Below are positions 51,815 to 59,819 of a DNA stretch of 64,000 bases, piece by piece. Both the position numbers and the translations under genes were made by a program. Within the stretch, counting starts at the first letter, position 1. Every line of letters begins with the position of its first letter. A model generated the notes under the pieces. That model was not told the DNA's origin, did no database searches, and was given only the letters and a program-made list of their open reading frames with translations. The DNA is from Chloroflexota bacterium (GTDB lineage Bacteria > Chloroflexota > Dehalococcoidia > Lucifugimonadales > Lucifugimonadaceae), in the NCBI GenBank assembly GCA_002721615.1, contig PBKW01000012.1, positions 79,511-143,510 of the forward strand, given 5' to 3'.

Positions 51815-52741
51815 ATGCATTTCTTATCTTCTACTTATAAAAACATTAATTCTTTTAACCACTCTGGTTCATCAGATCAGACCATGGAAACATTTTGGGA
51901 TTTCATCAATAAATGGAATTTTCTAAACATCACAAATGTTAGTGGAATTATTAGCCTTACATTACTAATTTTAATTATTGGTACATATCTCATTGGATTG
52001 ATTAGATTAGTAAAAAAATCTAATCTAAAAAAAATGAGAATCGTATCTATAACTACTGCTCTTTTTCTAGTACTTTTCGTGTTAGAAGGACCGATAGATT
52101 ATTTTGCAGAGCAAATGTTTTTTATTCATATGATCCAACATCTAACAATAATGGTAATAATTGCGCCAGTACTTCTTTTCTCTAATCCAATGCCGATGTT
52201 CATTTGGGGAACTCCAAATTTTTTAAGAAAAATAATCTCAAAACCTTTTTCTGGTAATAGTTTATTGAAAAGAACTATAACAAAGATCACAAAACCAAAG
52301 TATTCTTTGTCAATTTATATAATTGTTTTGTACTTCTGGCACATACCTTTCTTCTACAATGCAGCTCTACAAAATAATGGTGTACACTACATTAATCATC
52401 TTCTATTCTTCTTTGCATCAATAATTTATTGGTGGCCAATTATAGGACCATCTCCCGTAAAAAGTCCTTTATCTGTAATTAAAAAAATCATTTATGTATT
52501 AATTGCAGTTACTCCATCTGCTGCATTAGCAGCATTTATAACTTTTTCTCCTACACCCTTGTATGATTATTCTTCAACTCCACTCCACTGGAATGTAGCA
52601 AGTCATGTAGAAGATCAAAGATGGGGAGGAATAATTATGTGGCTTCCAGGCAATTTTCTATTTTTGGGGTTTTTAATCGGATTATTTTTTTTATGGGCTA
52701 AAGAAGAAGAAAAAGACGCTCTTCCAAAACTAAAAAAATAA
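51815..52741 (+). CDS. ctaG: CtaG-type cytochrome c oxidase assembly protein
   Basis: The 308-residue protein is of the caa3_CtaG type, a multi-pass membrane protein required for assembly of a heme-copper oxidase. Seven or so hydrophobic segments are visible. The family marks are MQHLTIM-type (MIQHLTIMVIIAPVLLFSNPMPMFIW), YFWHIPFFYNAALQNNGVHYINHL with two His pairs, and a late DQRWGGIIMWLPG. No oxidase subunit gene is in the window. A second in-frame Met at about residue 24 is another possible start. Confidence 0.8.
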   Translation: MHFLSSTYKNINSFNHSGSSDQTMETFWDFINKWNFLNITNVSGIISLTLLILIIGTYLIGLIRLVKKSNLKKMRIVSITTALFLVLFVLEGPIDYFAEQMFFIHMIQHLTIMVIIAPVLLFSNPMPMFIWGTPNFLRKIISKPFSGNSLLKRTITKITKPKYSLSIYIIVLYFWHIPFFYNAALQNNGVHYINHLLFFFASIIYWWPIIGPSPVKSPLSVIKKIIYVLIAVTPSAALAAFITFSPTPLYDYSSTPLHWNVASHVEDQRWGGIIMWLPGNFLFLGFLIGLFFLWAKEEEKDALPKLKK

Positions 52742-52780
52742 GTTGTAGAAGTATATTTTCATTATTAGTATTATTACTAT

Positions 52781-53014
52781 ATGTCTATTTATTATGTATT
52801 GATCACATTTTCAATATGTTGGCTATTTATTGAAGCCACATTTTTTATTTCCAATAAATTAGTAATAGAAAGCAACTTAAATTATTCAAATTATTCCTTT
52901 TTAAATTACTTTAGATCATTAGCACTATTTTTGTTAACAGGAACAATAATTTTTATGTCAAATTTTCAAATTAATTTCGATTTTCAGAAATATTATTTCG
53001 TTTGTCCACTATAA
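52781..53014 (+). CDS. Small two-helix membrane protein, family unknown
   Basis: The 77-residue product has two hydrophobic segments (YYVLITFSICWLFIEATFF and YFRSLALFLLTGTIIFM). It falls between ctaG and an MFS gene, 39 bases and 6 bases away, on the same strand. The ribosome binding site is weak and no family is recognised, so it could be spurious. The position and hydrophobic pattern favour a real gene. Confidence 0.4.
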   Translation: MSIYYVLITFSICWLFIEATFFISNKLVIESNLNYSNYSFLNYFRSLALFLLTGTIIFMSNFQINFDFQKYYFVCPL

Positions 53015-53020
53015 AAATCA

Positions 53021-54253
53021 ATGAGAACATTAAAAAGAAATAATTTTATTCCCTTAATGGTTTTAATTGGAGGAAGCGGTTGTTTATTTATCTCTTTTGG
53101 AATAAGACACTCTTTCGGAATGTATCTTATTCCTATATCCAATTATTTAGAAGTAGGAAGAGAGATTTTTGGTTTTGCTATGGCTATTCAAGTATTACTT
53201 ATAGGTGTCGGATCTCCTATTTTTGGTGCATTATCAGACAAATATGGATCTGGAAAAGCTGCATTCTTAGGAGTAATTCTAGCTATGTTAGGTTTAACTT
53301 GGATGTCAAACGTCAATAATTCTTTTGATCTAATAGGTTCTCTAGCATTGATGGGGATAGGAGGTGCAGGATGTGGCACTGCAGTTGTATTAGGTGCTGT
53401 GGGAAGATCAGTCAAAAGAGAAAACAGAACATTATCATTAGGAGTAGTGATGGCAGCAGGATCATTAGGACAATTCGTGATGGTTCCTATTGTTGCATAC
53501 CTTATTCAAATATCTAGTTGGTCAAATTCACTAATTAATTTAATTTTCATTGCATCTCTAATGTTACTATTTTCTTACATATTAAGTTTTTCAGGAAAAT
53601 CAAAATCTTCAAAAGAAGGATCAGATCAAACTATAAAAGAATCTCTTAAGGAAGCATTTAGTTCTAAAAGTTATAATCTCTTAACTATAGGTTTTTTTGT
53701 ATGTGGTTTTCATGTGACATTTGTAGCCACTCATCTTCCAGCTTTCCTAGAAGATCAAAGCTTACCAACATGGCTAGGAGGATGGTCATTAGCATTAGTA
53801 GGATTGTTTAATATCATTGGGACTTTATTATTTGGTCGCCTAGGAGACAGTCTCTCCAAAAAAAATTTATTAGCTGTTTTATACTCTTTAAGGTCGGTAC
53901 TATTTCTTCTTTTTATAATTCTCCCTAAAAATGAATTAAGCGTTTTATTGTTCGCAAGTTTTCTAGGAATTCTCTGGCTTTCAACAGTTCCATTAACTAG
54001 TGGAATTATTTCAGATGTTTTCGGTTCTTATTACATGTCAACACTTTATGGAATAACATTTTTTTCACATCAAATTGGCTCTTTTTTGGGATCTTGGCTA
54101 GGAGGAAAAATATTTGATTTCTATGGCTCATATGATGCTATGTGGTGGATATGTGTAGCATTAGGATTCATATCAGCAATGTTCCATGTTGCTATTATAG
54201 AAAAACCAGTAAAAAGACTCTCTAATAAAAAATCAATTTATCAAAATGAGTAA
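53021..54253 (+). CDS. MFS transporter (monocarboxylate/OFA-like)
   Basis: The 410-residue protein has 12 hydrophobic segments split by a basic central loop (GKSKSSKEGSDQ, about residue 195). The A motif is GALSDKYGSGKAAFLG, and the repeated N-terminal half has SFGMYLIPISNYLEVGREIFG, resembling the OFA/monocarboxylate-porter branch, which moves oxalate, formate or monocarboxylates. The substrate is unknown. It overlaps the downstream gamma-glutamylcyclotransferase remnant by 8 bases. Confidence 0.85.
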   Translation: MRTLKRNNFIPLMVLIGGSGCLFISFGIRHSFGMYLIPISNYLEVGREIFGFAMAIQVLLIGVGSPIFGALSDKYGSGKAAFLGVILAMLGLTWMSNVNNSFDLIGSLALMGIGGAGCGTAVVLGAVGRSVKRENRTLSLGVVMAAGSLGQFVMVPIVAYLIQISSWSNSLINLIFIASLMLLFSYILSFSGKSKSSKEGSDQTIKESLKEAFSSKSYNLLTIGFFVCGFHVTFVATHLPAFLEDQSLPTWLGGWSLALVGLFNIIGTLLFGRLGDSLSKKNLLAVLYSLRSVLFLLFIILPKNELSVLLFASFLGILWLSTVPLTSGIISDVFGSYYMSTLYGITFFSHQIGSFLGSWLGGKIFDFYGSYDAMWWICVALGFISAMFHVAIIEKPVKRLSNKKSIYQNE

Positions 54254-54712
54254 AACTTTATATTTTGCATATGGTAGTAATCTTCATTTGGAACAAATGA
54301 AAAACAGATGCCCTGATTCTGAAGTTTTCATGTGTTTCATTTTAAAGAACTTCAAACTTATTTTTAGAACAGTTGCAGATATAGAAAAAGATGTTGGATC
54401 TCAAGTAAATGGAGTGATCTTTAAAATTTCTCAAAAAGATGAAACTTCTCTTGATAGATATGAAGGAGTGCCAACTCTATATAAAAAAAATTATTTTGAA
54501 GTATCCATTGAAAATAAAAAACATAAAGTTTTATATTACAAAATGACATCTTTATATAATGGATATGGGAACCTTCTTTAAAATACTATAATGTTATTGA
54601 AAAAGGATATGAACAAAATTCTCTTAATAAAAAAAGTTTAATAGATGCAAGAGAATTCTCAATAAAAAATTCAAGACCAACTACATACACTTCTCAAAGA
54701 TGGAAAGATTAA
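54246..54712 (+). pseudogene. Gamma-glutamylcyclotransferase-family gene broken by a frameshift
   Basis: The first 111 codons read as a gamma-glutamylcyclotransferase (start LYFAYGSNLHLEQM, later LDRYEGVPTLYKK), then stop at 54579-54581. The expected C-terminal part continues in another frame: from about 54563 the codons read WEPSLKYYNVIEKGY and on to RWKD-stop at 54710-54712, which matches the family's P-S-x-x-Y-x-x-x-I-x-x-G ending. A single missing base in 54559-54566 would restore a 155-residue protein. This is either a recent loss of the gene or a sequencing error. It follows the MFS gene with an 8-base overlap, so it was probably cotranscribed. Confidence 0.8.
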
Positions 54713-54738
54713 ATAATATGAGAAGATATATTATTTAA

Positions 54739-54972
54739 ATGGAGAAAAAAGATATGCAAGAAAAGAAACTAGAATATTCGTGCGAAAAATGTAAAAATTC
54801 CACTTACGAAGAAGGAAAAATAAGTACCACAGGTTCAGGTTTAAGTAAATTCCTAAATCTTCAGAGTAATAATTTTCTCACTATTTCCTGTACTAAATGT
54901 GGCTACACTGAAATTTTCAAAGGTAAGAAAAGTGGAGCCTTATCTACTATATTTGATGTTTTGACAAATTAA
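54739..54972 (+). CDS. Zn-ribbon nucleic-acid-binding-type protein (DUF2082-like)
   Basis: The 77-residue product has two CxxC pairs (CEKC at 15-18 and CTKC at about 52-55) and the family's ISTTGSGLSKF-x-N-x-QS-x-x-F-x-x-ISC-x-x-CGYTE pattern. It matches the small Zn-ribbon proteins annotated as nucleic-acid-binding. The fold is a single treble-clef-like ribbon, and the target is unknown. A short downstream Met (MQEKK) is a second possible start. It begins the small-protein run between the MFS and sugar clusters. Confidence 0.75.
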   Translation: MEKKDMQEKKLEYSCEKCKNSTYEEGKISTTGSGLSKFLNLQSNNFLTISCTKCGYTEIFKGKKSGALSTIFDVLTN

Positions 54973-54988
54973 GGAAATAATAAAAATT

Positions 54989-55207
54989 ATGACAGTACTG
55001 AAAAGCATTAACGATTCATTAAAAACCAAAAGAAAATTATTATTACTTATTCTTAATATCACGCTAGTAGTATTTATAATTCTTGAAATAATGCTCTTTT
55101 CGGAAAGATCAAATATCATGTCAGAAGAAGAATTTAGAGAACATAGACTACAACTATGTAATGATGGACATCTTAGTGCTAGACAATGTGCTCGTGTAGT
55201 TCAATAG
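54989..55207 (+). CDS. Small single-helix membrane protein with Cys-bearing tail (paralog A)
   Basis: This 72-residue protein has a basic N-terminal part (KTKRK), one transmembrane segment LLLLILNITLVVFIILEIML, and an acidic tail holding two Cys (LCNDGHLSARQC). By the positive-inside rule the tail faces outside. The TM and its flank resemble those of the 71-residue product at 55525: both read K-x(2-3)-LL-x(2)-LNI-x-L-x(2)-FI-x-LE. AAGGAAAT lies upstream of ATG. I know no family. It sits between the Zn-ribbon gene and the cupin. Confidence 0.6.
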   Translation: MTVLKSINDSLKTKRKLLLLILNITLVVFIILEIMLFSERSNIMSEEEFREHRLQLCNDGHLSARQCARVVQ

Positions 55208-55223
55208 TTATTAATCAAAATAG

Positions 55224-55538
55224 ATGATCCCTGTAATAAAAAACAAAAAAGACTTTGATAACCCTGTATTGAATATAACTGATGGAGTTCCTACTGTAGT
55301 TTCGTTATACCATGATCATGAACCAGGAGAATCTAGTAAACACCATTCTCATGATTGGGAACACCAAGTTTATATAACTCGTGGAAATGGAATTTTATGG
55401 GTAGATGAAGTTGAATATAAAATCAAAGAAGGAGATTTCATTCTTGTACCTCCAAATTGTACTCATCATTTCAAAAATACTGGAAAAGAAATTCTAAGTA
55501 GGATCACTTTCAATCCCAAAGAAAGTGAAAATTTATAA
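55224..55538 (+). CDS. Cupin-fold metal-binding protein
   Basis: The 104-residue single-domain cupin has the first motif with metal ligands (HHSHDWEHQVYITRG, with the usual G-(x)5-H-x-H-x-(3,4)-E-x(6)-G layout) and the second motif GDFILVPPNCTHHFKNTG (G-D-x(2)-P-x-x-x-H-x(2)-x-N). It could be a small sugar isomerase, a dioxygenase or a metal sensor. The substrate is unknown. It lies between the two similar small membrane proteins A and B, and overlaps B by 14 bases. Confidence 0.85.
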   Translation: MIPVIKNKKDFDNPVLNITDGVPTVVSLYHDHEPGESSKHHSHDWEHQVYITRGNGILWVDEVEYKIKEGDFILVPPNCTHHFKNTGKEILSRITFNPKESENL

Positions 55539-55740
55539 AAGAATAGATAAAAATAATTTGAATTTAAAAAATTTAAATAATTATTTAAATAATAAAAAAA
55601 CTTATTTGTTAATCTTATTAAACATCTTGTTAATAATATTCATAGTTTTAGAAGTTTCAATTTTATACAATCTTAATGACGGATTTAAAAGTGTTAAAAG
55701 TGAAAAAATGAGAGATATATGTGTAGGTGACCTATGCTGA
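55525..55740 (+). CDS. Small single-helix membrane protein with Cys-bearing tail (paralog B)
   Basis: The 71-residue product has an Asn/Lys-rich N-terminal part, one transmembrane segment (YLLILLNILLIIFIVLEVSIL), and a short tail ending DICVGDLC. The TM is alike in sequence to that of the product at 54989, suggesting duplication. Its first codons overlap the cupin end by 14 bases. No family is recognised. Two of its Cys are at the very C-terminus, possibly outside the membrane. Confidence 0.55.
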   Translation: MKIYKRIDKNNLNLKNLNNYLNNKKTYLLILLNILLIIFIVLEVSILYNLNDGFKSVKSEKMRDICVGDLC

Positions 55741-55761
55741 TTATCAAGTGAGAATTAATTT

Positions 55762-55923
55762 ATGACAGAAAAAAATAACCAAGAAGAAAAACAAAAAGAA
55801 ATAGAAAAACAAAAAGAAATAGATTATTCCTCTATAAAACAAGGGAAATTTTTCATCAATTTACTAATCGCCTTTATTCTTCTAATACCCATCATGTTTA
55901 TTATGAACATCTGCCAAGGTTGA
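55762..55923 (+). CDS. 53-residue single-helix membrane protein with Lys/Glu/Gln-rich head
   Basis: This short gene reads from an ATG at 55762 to TGA at 55921-55923, 53 residues. The first half is strongly charged and repetitive (EEKQKEIEKQKEI, encoded by two 18-bp tandem units). The second half is one transmembrane segment (FFINLLIAFILLIPIMFIMN), followed by the tail ICQG with one Cys. It is the third of three small membrane proteins here with Cys after the helix. It ends 1 base before the next gene. The reading frame, size and position support it, but the ribosome binding site is weak. Confidence 0.5.
   Translation: MTEKNNQEEKQKEIEKQKEIDYSSIKQGKFFINLLIAFILLIPIMFIMNICQG
55786..55821 (+). 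repeat. 18-bp tandem duplication inside the 53-residue gene
   Basis: Two adjacent copies of an 18-base unit (55786-55803 and 55804-55821) read gaaaaacaaaaagaaata and encode the charged segment EKQKEI twice. This in-frame duplication is low complexity and may reflect slippage. Confidence 0.85.
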
Positions 55924-55924
55924 A

Positions 55925-56179
55925 ATGAAATCTATATTAAAACTTGGCATTACTATTGGATTAATACTCTTTTGTGTAGGATATTTATACACAATTATTA
56001 TAGCATTCAGAATAGGTTTTATATGGGGTTTAATTTCTTTACCTTTTGGGATATTTTTTTGTATAGCAGAAGGTTTGTTTTGGGATAAGTGGACACCCTT
56101 TTTTCAAACTGCCATAGGTTTAAGTCTTTTAATAATTTCTATTCATTTATTCAGAAAAAAATTTAAAGAAGGAATTTAA
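55925..56179 (+). CDS. Small three-helix membrane protein, family unknown
   Basis: The 84-residue product has three hydrophobic segments (ILKLGITIGLILFCVGYLYTIII, WGLISLPFGIFFCIAEGLFW and TAIGLSLLIISIHLF) and a basic end. The central part, IGFIWGLISLPFGIFFCIAEG, resembles small integral proteins in many bacteria, but I cannot assign a family. It follows the 53-residue gene by one base and precedes the Asn-synthetase-like gene by 8 bases. Confidence 0.55.
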   Translation: MKSILKLGITIGLILFCVGYLYTIIIAFRIGFIWGLISLPFGIFFCIAEGLFWDKWTPFFQTAIGLSLLIISIHLFRKKFKEGI

Positions 56180-56187
56180 AAATAAGG

Positions 56188-57606
56188 ATGTTTTACAACA
56201 TTTCAGAAAACACATCTAAAAAAATAATCAATCTTATAGAATCTAATAATTTCGAAAAAGTTTTTAGTTTTGAATCAATTTTTGCGGGATATTTTGAATC
56301 TGGAGACAACGTTTTTTTAGTCAGAGACACGTTAGGAATAGTACCTTTATATTACAGAATTCATGAAGATGAAATTAAAATTAGTATTAAGCTTACAGAT
56401 TTAATTCAAAAAGGAGATAAAATTAATAAAAAAGGGGCGGTAGATTTCATATCTTTTGGATCAACGAGGATTAGTCCAATTATAGAAAACATCAATATTT
56501 GTTCTCCTGGATCTATTATCCAATTTAACAAAAAAAGAAAAGACTTATCTCTCCTTTATAAGAATCAAATTCATCCAAGAAATTTAAATAAAATTAATGA
56601 GAATAATATACTAGAAGAATATAAAAAATTATTTTCATCAGCTATTTCCAAAAATCAGACTAAAAAAAATCAAGTGATTTTTCTTAGTGGAGGAATAGAT
56701 TCTGCATGTATAGCAGTCAAAGACAAAAATATTTTGGATGCTATAACTATTCTTCCATGGGGAAAAAATTCTTCAGAAAAAGAATTTTCTAAAATAAATG
56801 CAAAAATAGCAGATATAAAATCTCATCAATTTTTAGATGTTAATGAAAAAGTATTGAATAAAAACGTTCCTGAATTAATAGAAAAATACGGAACTCCTCT
56901 TGGAACTATTCATTACTTGGTTATGGACCACGCTTTTTCTAATAATTTTTTAAGTAAATACTCTTCTATAGCCTTTGGTCAAAACCTAGACACATTATCA
57001 TGCACTGCTGGTTCACAACCCACATCAATACTTTTACCTTCCATTATTAGAAACAAAATATTTAAAGAAAAAAATGTGGTTAATTTTTTCCTTAATAGAA
57101 ACACCGGACTATTATCTTCTGAAAATCAAGAAATTATTGATGAATATATATCAGATGATTTAACTGAATATCAAAAAATAATTTTATCAGGGATATTCAT
57201 TACACATACACCTTTAGACAGCGAATATTTCATTTTACCTTCTCTAGTTAACAATAAAAATATTTTTAACCCATATTATGATCAAAAAATCGTCGAATTT
57301 TTTCTCGGATTAAAGAAAAAAGTTTATTTTGATTTTTCTCGAAAAACTTGGAAATTTCCTATTAAAATAGATAAACAAATTCAAAAAAAACTTTGGGAAT
57401 ATTTAAGTAATAATAAAAAATTTCAACAAAAAAAAGGATTATATCTTTCATCTCAAAATATTTTAATAAAAGATATTTTGAAATCTACCCCAAAATTTCT
57501 AGAAGGAAAACCAATAAAATTAGAAAATCAAAGATTTGCTGCTAAGAATTTTATCGACTTTTGTAAAGAATATGATCTTGAAAACCCAATATCATTCACA
57601 CAGTAA
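56188..57606 (+). CDS. Asparagine-synthetase-like protein without the Cys glutaminase start
   Basis: The 472-residue protein has the second half of the GATase-II-like domain (FLVRDTLGIVPLYY at residues 43-56) but lacks the N-terminal Cys and the first ~70 residues. The synthetase domain is intact at the ATP pyrophosphatase loop SGGIDSACIA (157-166). The downstream region differs from AsnB (AFGQNLDTLSC in place of LSGDGADE). So it is unlikely to take ammonia from glutamine. Such asparagine-synthase-related proteins occur beside polysaccharide genes and may amidate or form sugar amides. No start further upstream exists, because the previous gene stops 8 bases before. Confidence 0.65.
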   Translation: MFYNISENTSKKIINLIESNNFEKVFSFESIFAGYFESGDNVFLVRDTLGIVPLYYRIHEDEIKISIKLTDLIQKGDKINKKGAVDFISFGSTRISPIIENINICSPGSIIQFNKKRKDLSLLYKNQIHPRNLNKINENNILEEYKKLFSSAISKNQTKKNQVIFLSGGIDSACIAVKDKNILDAITILPWGKNSSEKEFSKINAKIADIKSHQFLDVNEKVLNKNVPELIEKYGTPLGTIHYLVMDHAFSNNFLSKYSSIAFGQNLDTLSCTAGSQPTSILLPSIIRNKIFKEKNVVNFFLNRNTGLLSSENQEIIDEYISDDLTEYQKIILSGIFITHTPLDSEYFILPSLVNNKNIFNPYYDQKIVEFFLGLKKKVYFDFSRKTWKFPIKIDKQIQKKLWEYLSNNKKFQQKKGLYLSSQNILIKDILKSTPKFLEGKPIKLENQRFAAKNFIDFCKEYDLENPISFTQ

Positions 57607-57649
57607 TCTATATTAAAGTAAAGAAAATTTTGTAATGTAATTTTTGTTA

Positions 57650-57677
57650 TTGAAAATCTAAAATAAAAAAATATATT
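57650..57677 (+). promoter_or_regulatory. Predicted promoter of the sugar-epimerase genes
   Basis: TTGAAA (57650-57655) and TATATT (57672-57677) are separated by 16 bases. Transcription would start near 57684, leaving about 57 bases before the ATG at 57741. The surrounding 134-base gap is extremely AT-rich and shows no other element I can name. Confidence 0.4.
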
Positions 57678-57740
57678 ATAAGGATTCCATAGAAACTAAT
57701 TTACTATTAATATGGTTTTATAAATGAATTCAAGAAAATC

Positions 57741-58265
57741 ATGATATTCAAGGAACAGAATATAAAAGGAGTATACATAATAACTCCTGAACCTTTCTCT
57801 GACGAAAGAGGTTCTTTTATGAGAAATTTCTGTCAGAAAGAATTCGATGATCAAGGAATTGATAAAGAAGTAAAACAAGCAAATCTTTCTTACAACAAAT
57901 CAGCTTATACTTTAAGAGGATTCCACTATCAATTGGAGCCTTTTCAGGAATCTAAAACTATGACATGTGTAGATGGAGAAATATATGACGTAGTAGTAGA
58001 TTTAAGAAAAGAATCTAAAACCTATAAAAAATGGATTTCTACAACTCTAAACCCTCAAAACAGGCTGAGTATACATATCCCTAAAGGATGTGCTAATGCT
58101 TTTCTAACTATGAAAAACAATACCCTTGTTCACTATTATTCTTCACAAATATACTCCCCTAATCATGAAAGAGGCGTTAATTATAAAGATCCAGAATTTA
58201 ATTTTGAGTGGCCTATTCAGCCTCAAATAATTTCAGAAAAAGATAATAATCACCCATTTATATAA
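57741..58265 (+). CDS. dTDP-4-dehydrorhamnose 3,5-epimerase-like protein (RmlC/RfbC family)
   Basis: The 174-residue protein is a cupin-type sugar epimerase: FSDERGSFMRNF, NLSYNKSAYTLRGFHYQ with the catalytic His, DVVVDLRKESKTYKKW, SIHIPKGCANAF and YKDPEFNFEWP. Relatives epimerise C3 and C5 of 4-keto-6-deoxy sugars, but the family has also been found acting on heptose intermediates and CDP-sugars. The GCANAF segment (usually GFAHGF) differs slightly. It leads the heptose-sugar group and is followed 1 base later by an epimerase gene. Confidence 0.8.
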   Translation: MIFKEQNIKGVYIITPEPFSDERGSFMRNFCQKEFDDQGIDKEVKQANLSYNKSAYTLRGFHYQLEPFQESKTMTCVDGEIYDVVVDLRKESKTYKKWISTTLNPQNRLSIHIPKGCANAFLTMKNNTLVHYYSSQIYSPNHERGVNYKDPEFNFEWPIQPQIISEKDNNHPFI

Positions 58266-58266
58266 T

Positions 58267-59148
58267 ATGAGATTATTAGTTACAGGAATAACAGGTTTTT
58301 TGGGAAAAAATTTAATTAATAATCTTCCAAGCGACTGCGATTTATTAGCTATTGCAAATTCTAAATCAATTAAAAAGTATCAGGGTTTTAATAATATCAA
58401 ATACATTAATTGCAATTTTGAAAATTTCACAGAATTCTCTGATGATATTATCAAATTTAATCCAGAAACAGTATTGAACTTAGCATGGAAAGGAATTCCT
58501 AATTTCTCTTTGAAAAATTCTAAATACAATATAGAAAAAACTATGGATTTTTTCGACTTCATATCAGAAAAAACTCTTTGCTCCAAATTTATTTCTATCG
58601 GAAGCTGTGCAGAATATTTTAACCCGGATGGAGAGACTGATGAAAATTATCCTAAAAATCCAAAAAATGATTTTACCTGGGCAAAAATAACACTAGATAA
58701 ATATTTAACAAAAAAATGTAATGAAAAAAACATAAACTATATTAACTTAAAACTTTTTTATGTTTATGGAAAATACCAAAGAGATGATTCTCTAATTCCT
58801 TATTTAATTAAAACTTATAAAAATAAAACTAAGCCAGAAATTAAAAATCCTTTCAATTCTCATGATTTCATTTATATTGATGATGTTATTTCTGCAATAT
58901 GGGGGATAATAAACAATGACACATCAGAGGGATCATATAATATAGGTTCTGGTAAATCGATTTCTATATATGAAGTTAATGAAATTATAAGATCCGAAAT
59001 GAAAATATCTGACAAAATTAAACTAGAAAAACAAAATTCACAAATCCCAAATATAGATTTTTATGCCAACAATAAAAAAATAAAAGATGAAATTAATTGG
59101 ATTCCAAAAACTAACATCATAGAAGGCATCAAAAACTGTATTACTTGA
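58267..59148 (+). CDS. NAD-dependent sugar epimerase/reductase (extended SDR) with Phe at the catalytic Tyr
   Basis: The 293-residue protein is an extended SDR: cofactor motif TGITGFLGKNL (GxxGxxG) at residues 6-16, Ser region SIGSCAEYF at 110-118, and the active-site segment DFTWAK at 135-140. In that segment Tyr would be expected where Phe136 stands, while Lys140 is present. This loss of the Tyr makes ordinary epimerase or dehydratase chemistry doubtful, unless another residue substitutes. Late DFIYIDDVI and YNIGSGKSISI are typical of the family. It lies between the RfbC-like gene and gmhA. Confidence 0.75.
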   Translation: MRLLVTGITGFLGKNLINNLPSDCDLLAIANSKSIKKYQGFNNIKYINCNFENFTEFSDDIIKFNPETVLNLAWKGIPNFSLKNSKYNIEKTMDFFDFISEKTLCSKFISIGSCAEYFNPDGETDENYPKNPKNDFTWAKITLDKYLTKKCNEKNINYINLKLFYVYGKYQRDDSLIPYLIKTYKNKTKPEIKNPFNSHDFIYIDDVISAIWGIINNDTSEGSYNIGSGKSISIYEVNEIIRSEMKISDKIKLEKQNSQIPNIDFYANNKKIKDEINWIPKTNIIEGIKNCIT

Positions 59149-59258
59149 TAAGGTCTTATTCAAATAGATTAAAAAGCATTCTATAAAACCCAAAATATAA
59201 TATATAATCGAGACCTATTAATGAAATTACTTAAATTTTATCCGTATAATATTTCAAA

Positions 59259-59819
59259 ATGAAACAAACTAATTTAAATGAAATTATTGAAAATAATGTA
59301 AAGTCTCTACAAGATCTTGATGTAAACTCAATTGAAAAAGTTGCATCAGAAATCCTTGAAGTTAGAAATAATGAAGGAACTTTATATATAGCTGGTAATG
59401 GAGGAAGTTCATCAACTGCTTCTCATTTCGTAAATGACTTAACCAAAGCTACTAGAAAAACATCAAATAAATTAAACATTAAAGCTACATGCCTTTCTGA
59501 TAACACTTCCTTAATTACAGCAATATCTAATGATATTAGCTATGATGAAATTTTTAGATTTCAAATTGACAAGAATATTTCAACAAGAGACTTGTTAATA
59601 GTAATTTCCGCTAGCGGTAATTCCAAAAATTTAGTTAAAGCAGTTGATTATTGTAAAAATAATAGGATAAAAACTATTGGTTTATTGGGTTTTGATGGAG
59701 GAATTCTCTTAAAAAAAGTTGATACCCCTATATTAATTAAATCAGCAATTGGAGAATATGAACTGGTAGAAAATATCCATCTGACTATCTGTCATATGAT
59801 TACGAAATATCTTTCATGA
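59259..59819 (+). CDS. gmhA: D-sedoheptulose 7-phosphate isomerase GmhA
   Basis: GmhA isomerises sedoheptulose-7-phosphate to glycero-manno-heptose-7-phosphate, the first heptose step. The 186-residue SIS-domain protein has LYIAGNGGSSSTASHFVNDL (sugar phosphate loop), ATCLSDNTSLITAISND and ISASGNSKNLVKAVDYC. The Glu and His catalytic residues appear in the C-terminal YELVENIHLTICHM. The stop overlaps the next gene start by 4 bases (ATGA), tying it to the fused nucleotidyltransferase-phosphatase. Confidence 0.92.
   Translation: MKQTNLNEIIENNVKSLQDLDVNSIEKVASEILEVRNNEGTLYIAGNGGSSSTASHFVNDLTKATRKTSNKLNIKATCLSDNTSLITAISNDISYDEIFRFQIDKNISTRDLLIVISASGNSKNLVKAVDYCKNNRIKTIGLLGFDGGILLKKVDTPILIKSAIGEYELVENIHLTICHMITKYLS

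Noticed and set aside
59150-59215. Short inverted repeat AGGTCT...AGACCT between the epimerase and gmhA
   Set aside because: Six-base arms about 55 bases apart are easily due to chance, and no U run follows.
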